Source: an uncultured Prevotella sp. (lineage in GTDB: Bacteria; Bacteroidota; Bacteroidia; Bacteroidales; Bacteroidaceae). Taken from it: 50,311 bases of DNA. Positions 26,524 to 35,555 of the stretch are shown here, piece by piece (the stretch's first letter is position 1; the number at the start of each line of letters is the position of its first letter). Made by a program: the position numbers and the translations under genes. The stretch lies in assembly GCA_900322175.1 (NCBI GenBank), contig ONYZ01000014.1, forward strand, positions 1-50,311. Direction: 5' to 3'. Below the pieces are notes generated by a model. That model was not told the origin of the DNA, made no database searches, and worked only from the letters and a program-made list of their open reading frames with translations.

Positions 26524-28290
26524 ATGAATAAGATTTATATCCTACTGATTTCCACACTGTTATCAGTTATGACAATAGAGGCAAAGGACTCTAAGACCGT
26601 AAAGATTAAGGTCGTAGAGACTAGCGACGTGCATGGACATTTCTTCCCCTACGACTTCATGGAGAAGAAACCTATCAGGGGTACACTTACACGTGCCAAC
26701 ACCTATATCAAACAGCAGCGCAAGAAGTATGGCGAAGATCACTTCCTGCTGATAGACAATGGTGACATACTGCAAGGTCAACCATGTGTTTACTGGTCGA
26801 ATTATGTGATGCCTGAGAATGAGAATATTGCAGCCTCGGTCATCAACTATATGAATTATGATGCCGAAACAGTGGGCAATCACGACATTGAGCCAGGTCA
26901 TAAGGTGTACGACAAGTGGATACGTGAGGTTCGCTGCCCATTGCTGGGTGCAAACATCGTTAAGGAGGAGTATAAGAATGCAGCAGCCCGTCCTGAACAC
27001 ATTTACACAGGACTGAAGCCCTATTCAGTTCACTATAAAGATGGCGTAAAGATAGTAGTAATCGGCATGCTTACTCCTGCCATTCCCAACTGGCTCAATA
27101 AGTCTATCTGGAAAGGTCTGGAGTTTGAAGAGATGACCGCCTGCGCCAAGAAGTGGATTAAGTATGTGAAGGAGAATGAAAAGCCCGACCTGATTTTCGG
27201 TCTGTTCCATTCTGGACTTGATGGTGGTATCAATACTGACGAATACGAGGAAAACGCTACAGAATCTGTAGCCCGCGAGGTTCCAGGTTTCGATGTCATC
27301 TTCTTTGGTCACGACCATCAGGTTCACAACATGTTTATTACCAATAAGGCTGGCGAGAAGGTATTATGTATAGATCCTTCGTGCTATGTGGCCAATGTTG
27401 CTGAGGCAGAGATTACCCTTACCTATAAGGATGGGAAACTGTCGAAGAAACAGATTAAGGGCAACATCATCAATGTGCTCGACGAAAAAATAGACAAGAA
27501 GATGCTTGCACACTTTCAACCTACTATCAACGAGGTTAAGGATTATGTAAGTAAGCGAATCGGCTACTTCAAGCAGCCCATCTATACTCGAGAGAGTTTC
27601 TTTGGCAACTCGGCATTTACCGACTTGATTCACAATCTGCAAATGAGCATATCTAAAGCCGATATTTCATTCAATGCCCCCTTGGCATTCGACACCACAA
27701 TCGATGCTGGCGAGGTGACTCAGGCTGATATGTTCAAGCTGTATCGATTTGAGAATCTGCTTTTTGTTCTCCGCATGACAGGCGAGGAAATCAGAAAGCA
27801 CCTTGAGTTCTCGTACGACATGTGGACCAATACAATGAAATCGCCAAGCGACCATGTTTTACGCCTGAACGACGATGCCAAGGAAGACCAGCAACGCACT
27901 GGTTTCCAGTACTATACATTTAATTTCGATTCGGCTTGCGGCATCGACTACGAGGTAGACGTGACCAAGCCTAATGGACAGAAAGTAAAGATTCTGCGCA
28001 TGTCGAACGGTGAACCATTCGACGAGAAAAGATGGTATAAGGTGGTAATGAACAGTTATCGCGCCAATGGTGGTGGCGAACTGTTGACTCGTGGCGCAGG
28101 CATTCCACAGGATTCACTCGAGAGTCGTGTGCTTTTCCACACAGAACTGGACCAGCGCCACTATCTCACAGAAGAAATCAAGCGACTGGGAACCATAGAC
28201 CCACAAAAGAACAACAACTGGAAGTTTATCCCTGAGGCATGGGTAAAGCCAGCGCTTGAAAGAGACCGTAAACAACTATTCGGAAAATGA
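26524..28290 (+). CDS. Secreted metallophosphatase / 5'-nucleotidase
   Basis: A 588-residue protein of the UshA/5'-nucleotidase family, exported by an N-terminal signal peptide (about residues 1-20). The metallophosphatase domain shows the di-metal motifs VVETSDVHGHFFPYD, DNGDIL, VGNHDIEPG, LFHSGLDGG and FFGHDHQVH in order. The C-terminal substrate-binding domain spans about residues 340-540 (NSYRANGGGELLTRGAG). It probably releases nucleosides or phosphate from nucleotides in the periplasm. It overlaps nudC by 4 nt, giving a nucleotide-breakdown pair. Confidence 0.9.
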   Translation: MNKIYILLISTLLSVMTIEAKDSKTVKIKVVETSDVHGHFFPYDFMEKKPIRGTLTRANTYIKQQRKKYGEDHFLLIDNGDILQGQPCVYWSNYVMPENENIAASVINYMNYDAETVGNHDIEPGHKVYDKWIREVRCPLLGANIVKEEYKNAAARPEHIYTGLKPYSVHYKDGVKIVVIGMLTPAIPNWLNKSIWKGLEFEEMTACAKKWIKYVKENEKPDLIFGLFHSGLDGGINTDEYEENATESVAREVPGFDVIFFGHDHQVHNMFITNKAGEKVLCIDPSCYVANVAEAEITLTYKDGKLSKKQIKGNIINVLDEKIDKKMLAHFQPTINEVKDYVSKRIGYFKQPIYTRESFFGNSAFTDLIHNLQMSISKADISFNAPLAFDTTIDAGEVTQADMFKLYRFENLLFVLRMTGEEIRKHLEFSYDMWTNTMKSPSDHVLRLNDDAKEDQQRTGFQYYTFNFDSACGIDYEVDVTKPNGQKVKILRMSNGEPFDEKRWYKVVMNSYRANGGGELLTRGAGIPQDSLESRVLFHTELDQRHYLTEEIKRLGTIDPQKNNNWKFIPEAWVKPALERDRKQLFGK

Positions 28291-29060
28291 AACAACACTA
28301 TTTCGTATTCTGCAAAGAAGACCTGCTGTTAGAGAAGACTACTGACGGCGGATATACCATACCCTTTCAGGAGGAACCTCCTACGGAAGTAAAACCCTGG
28401 ACAAACGTGATGAGCGTGACACCTCTGGACGGCATTGAGGTAAAGACATACAAGATAGATTACCCCATCTGCGACGACCCACGATACGAGATGTGCGGAC
28501 TACGACAGAGCTACTATAAAATAGAGAAATCGCTATATCAGAAAGCCGGCAAATGTCAGGAACTGCTATACTGGGACGCCAACACCAAATTCTGTGGTGT
28601 GTGTGGCGCTCCGATGAAGATGGACACAGAAATCTCGAAGAAATGCACAGAGTGCGGCAAGGAGATTTGGCCACAACTGGCCACAGCGGTCATCGTGCTG
28701 ATACATAAGAACGATGAAGTATTGCTGGTTCGCGCCAAGAACTTCCGTACTGATTTCTACGGACTGGTTGCAGGATTTGTTGAGACAGGCGAAACACTCG
28801 AAGAAGCCGTTGCTCGCGAAGCATTTGAGGAGACTGGCGTCAGGATTCAGAATATCCGCTACTTTGGTTCGCAGCCTTGGCCCTACCCTTGCGGACTGAT
28901 GGTAGGATTCAATGCCGATTACGTATCGGGCAATATCCATCTTCAGAAGAGCGAGATAGCCAAGGGAGGCTGGTTCCGTCGCGACAACCTGCCAACTATT
29001 CCAGAAAAACTCTCGATAGCAAGAATGCTGCTTGATGCTTGGATTGAACAGAAGAATTAA
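28287..29060 (+). CDS. nudC: NAD+ diphosphatase NudC
   Basis: A 257-residue Nudix enzyme cleaving NADH/NAD+ to NMN(H) and AMP, and able in E. coli to remove NAD caps from RNA. A zinc ribbon (CGVCGA...CTECGK) precedes the Nudix box GFVETGETLEEAVAREAFEE (with TG following), and the diagnostic SQPWPYP is present (usual SQPWPFP). Start overlaps the 5'-nucleotidase stop as ATGA. It ends on a TTAA that also serves as the stop of the convergent lipoprotein gene. Confidence 0.95.
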   Translation: MKQHYFVFCKEDLLLEKTTDGGYTIPFQEEPPTEVKPWTNVMSVTPLDGIEVKTYKIDYPICDDPRYEMCGLRQSYYKIEKSLYQKAGKCQELLYWDANTKFCGVCGAPMKMDTEISKKCTECGKEIWPQLATAVIVLIHKNDEVLLVRAKNFRTDFYGLVAGFVETGETLEEAVAREAFEETGVRIQNIRYFGSQPWPYPCGLMVGFNADYVSGNIHLQKSEIAKGGWFRRDNLPTIPEKLSIARMLLDAWIEQKN

Positions 29061-29839
29061 TACTCAACCAACTTCATCGAAGGTACGCCTGTATAACTGA
29101 TGGTCGATTCTACCATGTAGCAACTAGCTCCATCAGGGATACACAGTGTGGCATTAAAGTGCAAGCCATCTGCATCAATATGGCTAAACTCCATATTGGC
29201 TAGGATAGCCTCATCCAGGAATGCCTCAGGCACCAAGCCCCTATACTGCTGTTTGCGCAAGTCGCTCGAATAAACCTTCTTGGGTCCCTGGAAAACGCTT
29301 ACGTGCATGATATTGTCGTAATAAACGTTTTCCACCTCTAGTCCATCATCGTTATACGAACGCTTGGTTACTTTATACTTAGTAGGATTGATAGCTATAT
29401 ACCAGTGGTAACGATTATTGTTGTACGAAACCACAGAGTCAATCTTTACCTGATGAGTATAGGTTAATACGCTAGGAGCAGACTGCATTTGTTCGCCACC
29501 ATCGTCATCACCCTCACTCCTCTGCAGTTTCAGCAGGTCGCCATTCTGATTATTAAACCAGAACAGATGCTCAGTCTGCTTAACGATACCATAAACTGCT
29601 CCTGAGCCAAGGTATAGTGAATCCTCGCAGATACGGAAATAGGCAGGCATGCTGGTAGTATCGGCAAAGTAGATGGTGTCGCCATTAACACGGAACGACA
29701 CATCACCACTCTCCTCGTCTACCCATACGCCTTGAAGCATTGCCTTAGCCTCCTTATCCTCCTGCAATACCGATGAACTGTTCTGGTTACATGCCACCAG
29801 AACAATTGTCAAAAGTGATATCGCTAATAACTTTCTCAT
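29057..29839 (-). CDS. Predicted lipoprotein (possibly DUF4738)
   Basis: A 260-residue protein with a lipoprotein signal, MRKLLAISLLTIVLVAC, with Cys17 as the lipidated residue. The mature part is beta-rich with no catalytic motif I recognise. It may belong to DUF4738, a Bacteroidota lipoprotein family, but that is from general resemblance only. It has its own promoter at 29876 and its stop shares TTAA with nudC. Function unknown. Confidence 0.7.
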   Translation of the reverse strand: MRKLLAISLLTIVLVACNQNSSSVLQEDKEAKAMLQGVWVDEESGDVSFRVNGDTIYFADTTSMPAYFRICEDSLYLGSGAVYGIVKQTEHLFWFNNQNGDLLKLQRSEGDDDGGEQMQSAPSVLTYTHQVKIDSVVSYNNNRYHWYIAINPTKYKVTKRSYNDDGLEVENVYYDNIMHVSVFQGPKKVYSSDLRKQQYRGLVPEAFLDEAILANMEFSHIDADGLHFNATLCIPDGASCYMVESTISYTGVPSMKLVEY

Positions 29840-29875
29840 CTACCTATTTATATATAGCAAACATCTAATTTTCTG

Positions 29876-29883
29876 CAAAGGTA
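29876..29883 (-). promoter_or_regulatory. -7 box of the lipoprotein gene
   Basis: On the minus strand it reads TACCTTTG followed by CAG. A CTTG at 29903-29906 is 19 nt upstream, one mismatch from TTTG. The leader is about 35 nt. Confidence 0.55.
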
Positions 29884-29924
29884 CACTAAATTTTTAATTT
29901 CCCAAGCATTTTAAGTTTCTTTTA

Positions 29925-29956
29925 TTTGTTTATGTCGAAAATTTGCAGTAATTTTG
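29925..29956 (+). promoter_or_regulatory. Promoter of the HU/SPOR-FHA operon
   Basis: TTTG at 29925-29928, a 20-nt spacer and TAATTTTG at 29949-29956 make a full match. The GTG start of the gene follows after only five bases (CACCC), so the transcript would be leaderless or nearly so. An upstream in-frame ATG at 29926 lies inside the -33 box and cannot be the start from this promoter. Confidence 0.7.
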
Positions 29957-29961
29957 CACCC

Positions 29962-31041
29962 GTGATTGAATTGAATAGACATATTGAGATACTTTTGCTC
30001 AACAACGACTGCGTGATTGTACCCAATCTCGGAGGCTTTATGGCCCATCATGTTGAAGCAAGATACGAGGAAGACGAGCAGGCTTTCCTCCCCCCACTAC
30101 GTACATTAGGCTTTAACCCTCAGCTTAAGATTAACGATTCACTTCTAGCTCAGTCGTATATCGAGGCTTACGATATCAGTTATCCAGAGGCCATCCAGCG
30201 TATCGATGACGAAGTGAACGAACTGATGCAGCATCTGCAGAACGAAGGCCGATTCGAGCTTAATAATATAGGTATTTTAGAACTTAATGAGGATGGAAAC
30301 TTTGTTTTCACCCCATGCGAGGCAGGAATACTAACTCCAAGTCTGTATGGCCTCAACTCGTTTGAGATGAAGAAGCTCAACGTGGTAAGTATGCCTCAGC
30401 CAGCTGTAACAGAAGAGAAGGTTGTTAAGCCTGTATCCGAGGTTAACAGCGTACTGCAGCAGAATCTGGTTGACATCAATGACGACGATGCCGATGTGGT
30501 TCATGTAAAGTTCTCATGGATTCGCAATGCCGTTGCCGTAGCTGCTATATTGCTGGCAGTATTCTTTGTAGCCATGCCTACTGGCAAGACTGAGTTGATG
30601 AAGAGTACCATCCACAACCTGAACAATCAGCTTCTGATTGCAATGATGACGTCAAAGGACAGCAACACCAGTGCCATCGACTACAAACGCAAAGAGGTTC
30701 AGAAGCCTGCTACCGATAAGACTGCAGAAGCCATACTCGATACCATCAAACCAGCAAAGCCTGCTGAAACAGTTAAGGCCGATACCACCCCAGCCATTCG
30801 CAAGGGATATTGCATTGTACTGGCCAGTCATGTTTCTAAGCATAATGCTGAGGACTTTATCAGTCGACTGGCCAAACGTGGATATGAGGGTGCCGAGATA
30901 TATGTACACAACAATATAACACGCATTGTTTACGGCAACTATGCTGATCAGGCCGATGCTTACAAGCAGCTCCAGAAGATGTCTCATGAGAAGGATCTGG
31001 AAGAGGCTTGGGTTTACAAATATAACGAGACAAGCAAATGA
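29962..31041 (+). CDS. HU-CCDC81-type and SPOR domain membrane protein
   Basis: A 359-residue protein starting with GTG at 29962 (MIELNRHIEILLLNNDC). The first 140 residues hold tandem HU-fold domains of the bacterial CCDC81 kind (VIVPNLGGFMAHHVEARY, FELNNIGILELNEDG). A transmembrane helix follows (about 188-206), then a linker and a C-terminal SPOR domain (GYCIVLASHVSKHNAEDF ... ITRIVYGNYADQADAYK), which binds denuded glycan strands of septal peptidoglycan in known examples. The HU part would face the cytoplasm and SPOR the periplasm. It overlaps the FHA gene by 4 nt. A role at the division site is likely. Confidence 0.85.
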   Translation: MIELNRHIEILLLNNDCVIVPNLGGFMAHHVEARYEEDEQAFLPPLRTLGFNPQLKINDSLLAQSYIEAYDISYPEAIQRIDDEVNELMQHLQNEGRFELNNIGILELNEDGNFVFTPCEAGILTPSLYGLNSFEMKKLNVVSMPQPAVTEEKVVKPVSEVNSVLQQNLVDINDDDADVVHVKFSWIRNAVAVAAILLAVFFVAMPTGKTELMKSTIHNLNNQLLIAMMTSKDSNTSAIDYKRKEVQKPATDKTAEAILDTIKPAKPAETVKADTTPAIRKGYCIVLASHVSKHNAEDFISRLAKRGYEGAEIYVHNNITRIVYGNYADQADAYKQLQKMSHEKDLEEAWVYKYNETSK

Positions 31042-31568
31042 AGAGAGTACGCTGCCCCAAGTGCGACCAGTACATCACCTTCGACGAGACCAAGTACGAG
31101 GCTGGTCAGTCGTTAGTGTTCAAGTGCCCCGATTGCGGAAAGGAGTTTGGCATACGCATTGGTGTGAGTAAGCTTCGTGAGCGACAAAAGGATGAGAACC
31201 CTGACGAGCAGGCTAACGAACAGGGCTGCGGATCGATTGTCGTAATCGAAAACGTATTCCATTATAAGCAGGTCATCCCGTTGAAGATGGGCGACAATGT
31301 GATAGGTCGTTATCAGAAGGGCAATCCCGCCAACACCGCTTTCGAGACTGTCGATCCCAGTGTAGACTTGAATCATTGCACCATCACCGTTAGTCGTGAT
31401 AAGCGTGGAGGCCTGCGCTACACCCTAAAAGACAATAACAGCAATACTGGCACATTTATAGATAATGTAGAGCTCACCCCCAAAGAGCGCCGCATCATCA
31501 GTGATGGCACCCTCTTTACCCTAGGTGCCACCTCAATCATCCTCCGCACGTCCAGCGAAGAAGAATAA
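31038..31568 (+). CDS. Zinc-ribbon and FHA domain protein
   Basis: A 176-residue cytoplasmic protein. The N-terminal zinc ribbon has Cys6, Cys9, Cys30 and Cys33 (RCPKCDQ ... FKCPDCGKEF). The C-terminal FHA domain, which in the family binds phosphothreonine, shows VIGRYQKG, HCTITVSRDK, LKDNNSNTGTFIDN and the closing ISDGTLFTLG. The phosphate-contacting Arg of the GR motif is kept; the usual S-R-x-H segment reads LNHC, so the Ser may be missing. Translation is coupled to the HU/SPOR gene upstream, so the two probably work together. Confidence 0.85.
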   Translation: MKRVRCPKCDQYITFDETKYEAGQSLVFKCPDCGKEFGIRIGVSKLRERQKDENPDEQANEQGCGSIVVIENVFHYKQVIPLKMGDNVIGRYQKGNPANTAFETVDPSVDLNHCTITVSRDKRGGLRYTLKDNNSNTGTFIDNVELTPKERRIISDGTLFTLGATSIILRTSSEEE

Positions 31569-31597
31569 ATGCGGATGTAGGCTTGTTACAAACTTTT

Positions 31598-33508
31598 TTA
31601 TAACGAAAGTGGTATCCACATCCAGAACATTGAGCCTTTCCCTTTTCCTTCGGATATTACACCTATGTCGCCATGACATGCGTCGGTGAATGCCTTACAG
31701 ATAGAAAGGCCGAGACCTGTACCCTGCACATAATCATTGACTTTGTAGAAACGATCGAAGATCTTGGACTGCGATTCTAGTGAGACACCATCACCCGTAT
31801 CCTCACAGTAGACATACAACCCATCACGTGGCATGTCATTAATGGTTCTGGTTTCCGTACGGTAGCCCAGCTTGATATATCCCTGATGGGTATATTTCAC
31901 AGCATTAGTCACAAAGTTGGTGATGACCTGTGACACACGTTCTACATCAGCCTTGATTGAAAGGGTAGTATAAGGATTATCCTTGACAAACTCCACGCCT
32001 GGTTCCTGCACTCTGGGCCGCAACGACTCAAACAACTCATTAAACGCCTTGGCAAAATCCACCTCAACGGACTTGATATCCATGTGACCTGACTCAAGCG
32101 AGGAGACTGTCAGGATATCGTTGATTAAGCGCAATAGCATATCACAGTTGTTCTTGATAATCTGGATGATTTCCTTTTTCTCCTCTTCAGTAGTCAGCAA
32201 CGACAGCACTTCAGAGAAACCTACGATTGCATTAATTGGCGTACGTATCTCGTGCGTCATATTAGCCAGGAATACCGTCTTCATCTGTCCTGACTCGCGA
32301 GCGCGCTTTGTCTCACTGCGCAACTGGTCCTGTTTGCGCATCAGGTCGTTGATGTTTCGCCATACACCGAATGCGCCCAACAGTTTGCCATGCTCGTCGA
32401 ACTCTGGGATACAGTTGATCTGCACCCACTGATTCTCGGTTGAACTCTGCGTCACTACCGGATACATCTGTCCGACATATACCAACGGTTTCTTCAGAGC
32501 CTCGGAGGGATTCGACAGGGCCTTGACAAGCTCATTCTCCTGATCCACGAATATCTGCTGTAACTGTTTCAGGCAGAACGAACGCACTACGGTGTTTAGA
32601 CCATTATAAAACTCTAATGTATCACGCTCCAGACTGATGCGCCAAGTTTGCATCTTCGAAGCCTCCAACATATAGCGCAACTCGGCCTCGTAATTCTTGA
32701 TGGCCTCGTTCATCTGCTTCATGCGGGCATCGTTCTCTATCACGTTGAGATACATGTTACGTTCCTCCGTCACGTCGTTTGCCGTCACCGAGATGTACAT
32801 CAGTTTTCCATTCCCATCGTAGATGGGGTGTACACTGATTTCCAGAAACACACGCATCTCGCGCTCGGGAATGATACTCAACGAACAGGCCCAGTAATCT
32901 TCAGGATGCACACGATCCAGCACCTCATTGAATGGCATCATGTCATATAGATTCACCTTCGAGAAAAACTCGTCGCTCGTATCGCTATCAAAATGACAAA
33001 TCTGACGCATAATTTGATTGGCATCTATGAGCCAGCCGTCGGGGGAATAGAACGACATTCCGATGATGGAGTTCTCGAAGATCGATTTGTATCGCTCCGA
33101 CAACTGCTCCACCTCTCGTTCTTTCTGTTTCACATCAGTCTCATCAGTCAAGGTGGCAATGATATTCACAGGTTTCCCGTCTTCGTATTCGGCAATAGCA
33201 CGCCCATACATATCGTGCCAGTCAGGCTCACCCTGTCCTGTATAATTGTAGTCCCAGCGATAATGGCAATCGGCTACCATATCGGTGCCGTTGCTCAAGC
33301 GTTCGATGAATGTACGAAACCTTTCACGGTCTTCAGGATGGATATAGGTATAACACACCTCTATCCCCACGTTATTGCCGAACATAGCCTTTCCATGCAG
33401 ATCATATACACGGTTCTCCTTCAAGTCAAAACACATCACGTGGTTGCCACTGATATCGAGCGCCTTCATCATGACCTGCTGTTCGTCAAACATAATATTC
33501 ATCTTCAT
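31598..33508 (-). CDS. PAS-domain sensor histidine kinase (catalytically intact)
   Basis: A 636-residue soluble histidine kinase without transmembrane helices. Three PAS-like sensor domains (about 12-125, 138-250 and 275-390) precede the dimerisation domain with the phosphoacceptor His419 in NMTHEIRTPINAIVGFSE. The ATPase domain has Asn535 (N box TNAVKYT), DTGDG at 570-574 (G1) and GTGLG at 596-600 (G2). There is no receiver domain and no response regulator next to it. It starts 3 nt after a paralogue that has lost these residues, and that operon faces the polysaccharide cluster. Confidence 0.9.
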   Translation of the reverse strand: MKMNIMFDEQQVMMKALDISGNHVMCFDLKENRVYDLHGKAMFGNNVGIEVCYTYIHPEDRERFRTFIERLSNGTDMVADCHYRWDYNYTGQGEPDWHDMYGRAIAEYEDGKPVNIIATLTDETDVKQKEREVEQLSERYKSIFENSIIGMSFYSPDGWLIDANQIMRQICHFDSDTSDEFFSKVNLYDMMPFNEVLDRVHPEDYWACSLSIIPEREMRVFLEISVHPIYDGNGKLMYISVTANDVTEERNMYLNVIENDARMKQMNEAIKNYEAELRYMLEASKMQTWRISLERDTLEFYNGLNTVVRSFCLKQLQQIFVDQENELVKALSNPSEALKKPLVYVGQMYPVVTQSSTENQWVQINCIPEFDEHGKLLGAFGVWRNINDLMRKQDQLRSETKRARESGQMKTVFLANMTHEIRTPINAIVGFSEVLSLLTTEEEKKEIIQIIKNNCDMLLRLINDILTVSSLESGHMDIKSVEVDFAKAFNELFESLRPRVQEPGVEFVKDNPYTTLSIKADVERVSQVITNFVTNAVKYTHQGYIKLGYRTETRTINDMPRDGLYVYCEDTGDGVSLESQSKIFDRFYKVNDYVQGTGLGLSICKAFTDACHGDIGVISEGKGKGSMFWMWIPLSL

Positions 33509-33511
33509 ACC

Positions 33512-35461
33512 TCAATATTCAATGTCATGATTCCTTTTCTTTTCAATCTCTGAGGCAGTGCAAGGTATCGAAACCCACACACTCGTGCCCTTACCATAGT
33601 CAGACTGTATCTCGATGGTACCGCCCATCTGTTTTGTCAGTAGCTGTACGATAGGCAAGTCTAGACCAGAGCCAATCAGTTCGCCACTCGCATTACGTGC
33701 AAAGTTATGATCAAAGATGTGAGGCGCTACCTCTTCCGTAAATCCAGAGCCTGTATCTTCAATGCGTATCGTCAGTTCACCACGATGATACTCGTAGCTG
33801 ACAGTTATCGAGCCATGCACAGTCATCATGCAGGAGAAATAGCATAGACGCTGGATGATCATCGCCAAATGACTGCTGTCGATATCAACCACCAGTTTGT
33901 TGTAGGGCTGTACAATGACAGGCTGCACACCAGGCTTGATGTTCTCCAAAGCATTCTTGCAATACACATCAAAGTCAAAGGCAAAATCCACTGCACACTT
34001 CTTATATTCCTCCATATTGGCCTCAAGTCGCGAGATGTAAAGGATATCGTTCACCACCAGCAGCAGTTCATTGGTACTATTCTTAATCTGGTCGATAAAG
34101 AAAGGTTCGTCGTCGCTGTCATGATCGCCGGTAAAGAGCCCAGCATAGCCAATGATGTTATTCAGTGGTGTACGTATCTCATAGCTCATATTCGCTAGGA
34201 AGGCTTGTTTCAGCACCTCCGTCTCCTGCGCCTTCTTCGTCTCCACATCCAACATCATCTCCGTCTCCACCACGTCAGTAATGTCACGATACGTGCCGAA
34301 GTAGCGATTCACCTCTCCCTTTTCATTCAGCATAGGCACCATATTGAAGAGCAGCCATATCTGTCGGCCCTTTTTATCGCATATCTCTATCTCGATTGCC
34401 TGCACAATGCCACGTGTCGTCAGATGGTCCATCCTGTTCAGTGCACTATTCACTGTTCTGCGGAAGCGGGGTGTAGCAAGTCGGATACAGCGCAGTTGCG
34501 ACATACGCAGTTTCTTTTTCGATTCACGGTTGATCAGTTCGAATGTATAAGAGTGGGGATAATAGTTCACCAGCTGCACACCGCTCACGCTCAAGGCATA
34601 GTCAATGTTGGCGATATACTGCTGGATGCTGTCTGTACCCTGCTGTAATTGCTTCAGGCCGTACTGCAGACGATGGTAAGAGTTCACCATCTCGGAGATG
34701 TCGTGGCCCGACATATATACGCCCTCCAGGTCACCCTGTTCGTTGCGTATGGGGTTGATGGTCGATTCATAATACATTTTGCCCGTCAGGCCAAACTCAT
34801 CCAATCGGTATTCTGGCAAATCAAAATCGCGGAAATCGATGATACTGCCTGTCAGCGTGTTTGTCATCTCATTCAGTGGTATCTGACTATAGAAGGGATT
34901 GTTCTTGAGGAGGAAACTGCCGTCTAGCACCTGTTCACGACTTTTCACGTTAAAGGCCGCACAGGCACGTTCGTTCAGGTCGGCCAGCACGCCGTTCTTG
35001 TCGTAGTACAACATATCGAGCAGCGACGAGTTGAATATCGTATGATAACGCACCAGCAGTTGGCTAATCTTCTGCTGCCGCTCATACTCCTCAGTCACGT
35101 CATGTTGAATAGCCATCAACGAGGTGGGTAGTCCATCATCGCCCCTACTCATCACAGAGAAGGATATCTCGTAATGTCTGCAGTCTGATTCCTTTTCTGC
35201 CCTACTCCTTGCACTCACCTTGGCCGTATCCATCTTACCTTCGCAAATAGCGAAGACCAACTTACGCAATTTATACAGGTCGTCATGATGAAAAAACAAG
35301 GCGAAATCGGCTGGGTTATATTCACACTCATAGTCACCTGCCTCCGACAGGTAACAGAAATGGCGCGTTGCAGGATCATAAAACCACAGGCGCAGCTTGC
35401 TGGTTTTCATGATTAGAGCCAGGCGGGCCTTCTGTTTCTTATTGTCAATATCTTCATTCAT
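33512..35461 (-). CDS. PAS-domain histidine-kinase-like protein, predicted inactive
   Basis: A 649-residue paralogue with the same layout: PAS-like regions (about 15-125, 135-260 and 280-398), dimerisation region and an ATPase-like domain, all cytoplasmic. The H box reads NMSYEIRTPLNNIIGYAG, so Tyr427 (codon TAT) stands where the phosphoacceptor His should be. The N box is also lost (Phe542 in place of Asn, QRLCYFSCMMT), and G2 reads GSGLD. The G1 motif DTGSG (569-573) remains. The reading frame is fully open, which argues for a maintained non-kinase role, perhaps as a partner of the intact kinase downstream. Confidence 0.85.
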   Translation of the reverse strand: MNEDIDNKKQKARLALIMKTSKLRLWFYDPATRHFCYLSEAGDYECEYNPADFALFFHHDDLYKLRKLVFAICEGKMDTAKVSARSRAEKESDCRHYEISFSVMSRGDDGLPTSLMAIQHDVTEEYERQQKISQLLVRYHTIFNSSLLDMLYYDKNGVLADLNERACAAFNVKSREQVLDGSFLLKNNPFYSQIPLNEMTNTLTGSIIDFRDFDLPEYRLDEFGLTGKMYYESTINPIRNEQGDLEGVYMSGHDISEMVNSYHRLQYGLKQLQQGTDSIQQYIANIDYALSVSGVQLVNYYPHSYTFELINRESKKKLRMSQLRCIRLATPRFRRTVNSALNRMDHLTTRGIVQAIEIEICDKKGRQIWLLFNMVPMLNEKGEVNRYFGTYRDITDVVETEMMLDVETKKAQETEVLKQAFLANMSYEIRTPLNNIIGYAGLFTGDHDSDDEPFFIDQIKNSTNELLLVVNDILYISRLEANMEEYKKCAVDFAFDFDVYCKNALENIKPGVQPVIVQPYNKLVVDIDSSHLAMIIQRLCYFSCMMTVHGSITVSYEYHRGELTIRIEDTGSGFTEEVAPHIFDHNFARNASGELIGSGLDLPIVQLLTKQMGGTIEIQSDYGKGTSVWVSIPCTASEIEKKRNHDIEY

Positions 35462-35523
35462 TAACTAGTGAATAGCAGTTTTAGTTATTGATTGTGAAAC
35501 GTTACATTGTTATTTATCGGGGT

Positions 35524-35555
35524 CAAAATTAAGCTTTTTCAATCACATAACCAAA
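35524..35555 (-). promoter_or_regulatory. Promoter of the two-kinase operon
   Basis: On the minus strand TTTG (35552-35555), a 20-nt spacer and TAATTTTG (35524-35531) give a full match. The leader to the kinase-like gene is about 60 nt. The rest of the 322-nt divergent gap (35462-35783) is AT-rich with a repeated AATTAAGAA and no other feature I can support besides the export-gene promoter. Confidence 0.72.

Noticed and set aside
29926-29961. Upstream in-frame ATG for the HU/SPOR protein
   Set aside because: It overlaps the -33 box of a perfect promoter; homologous sequence begins at the GTG at 29962.
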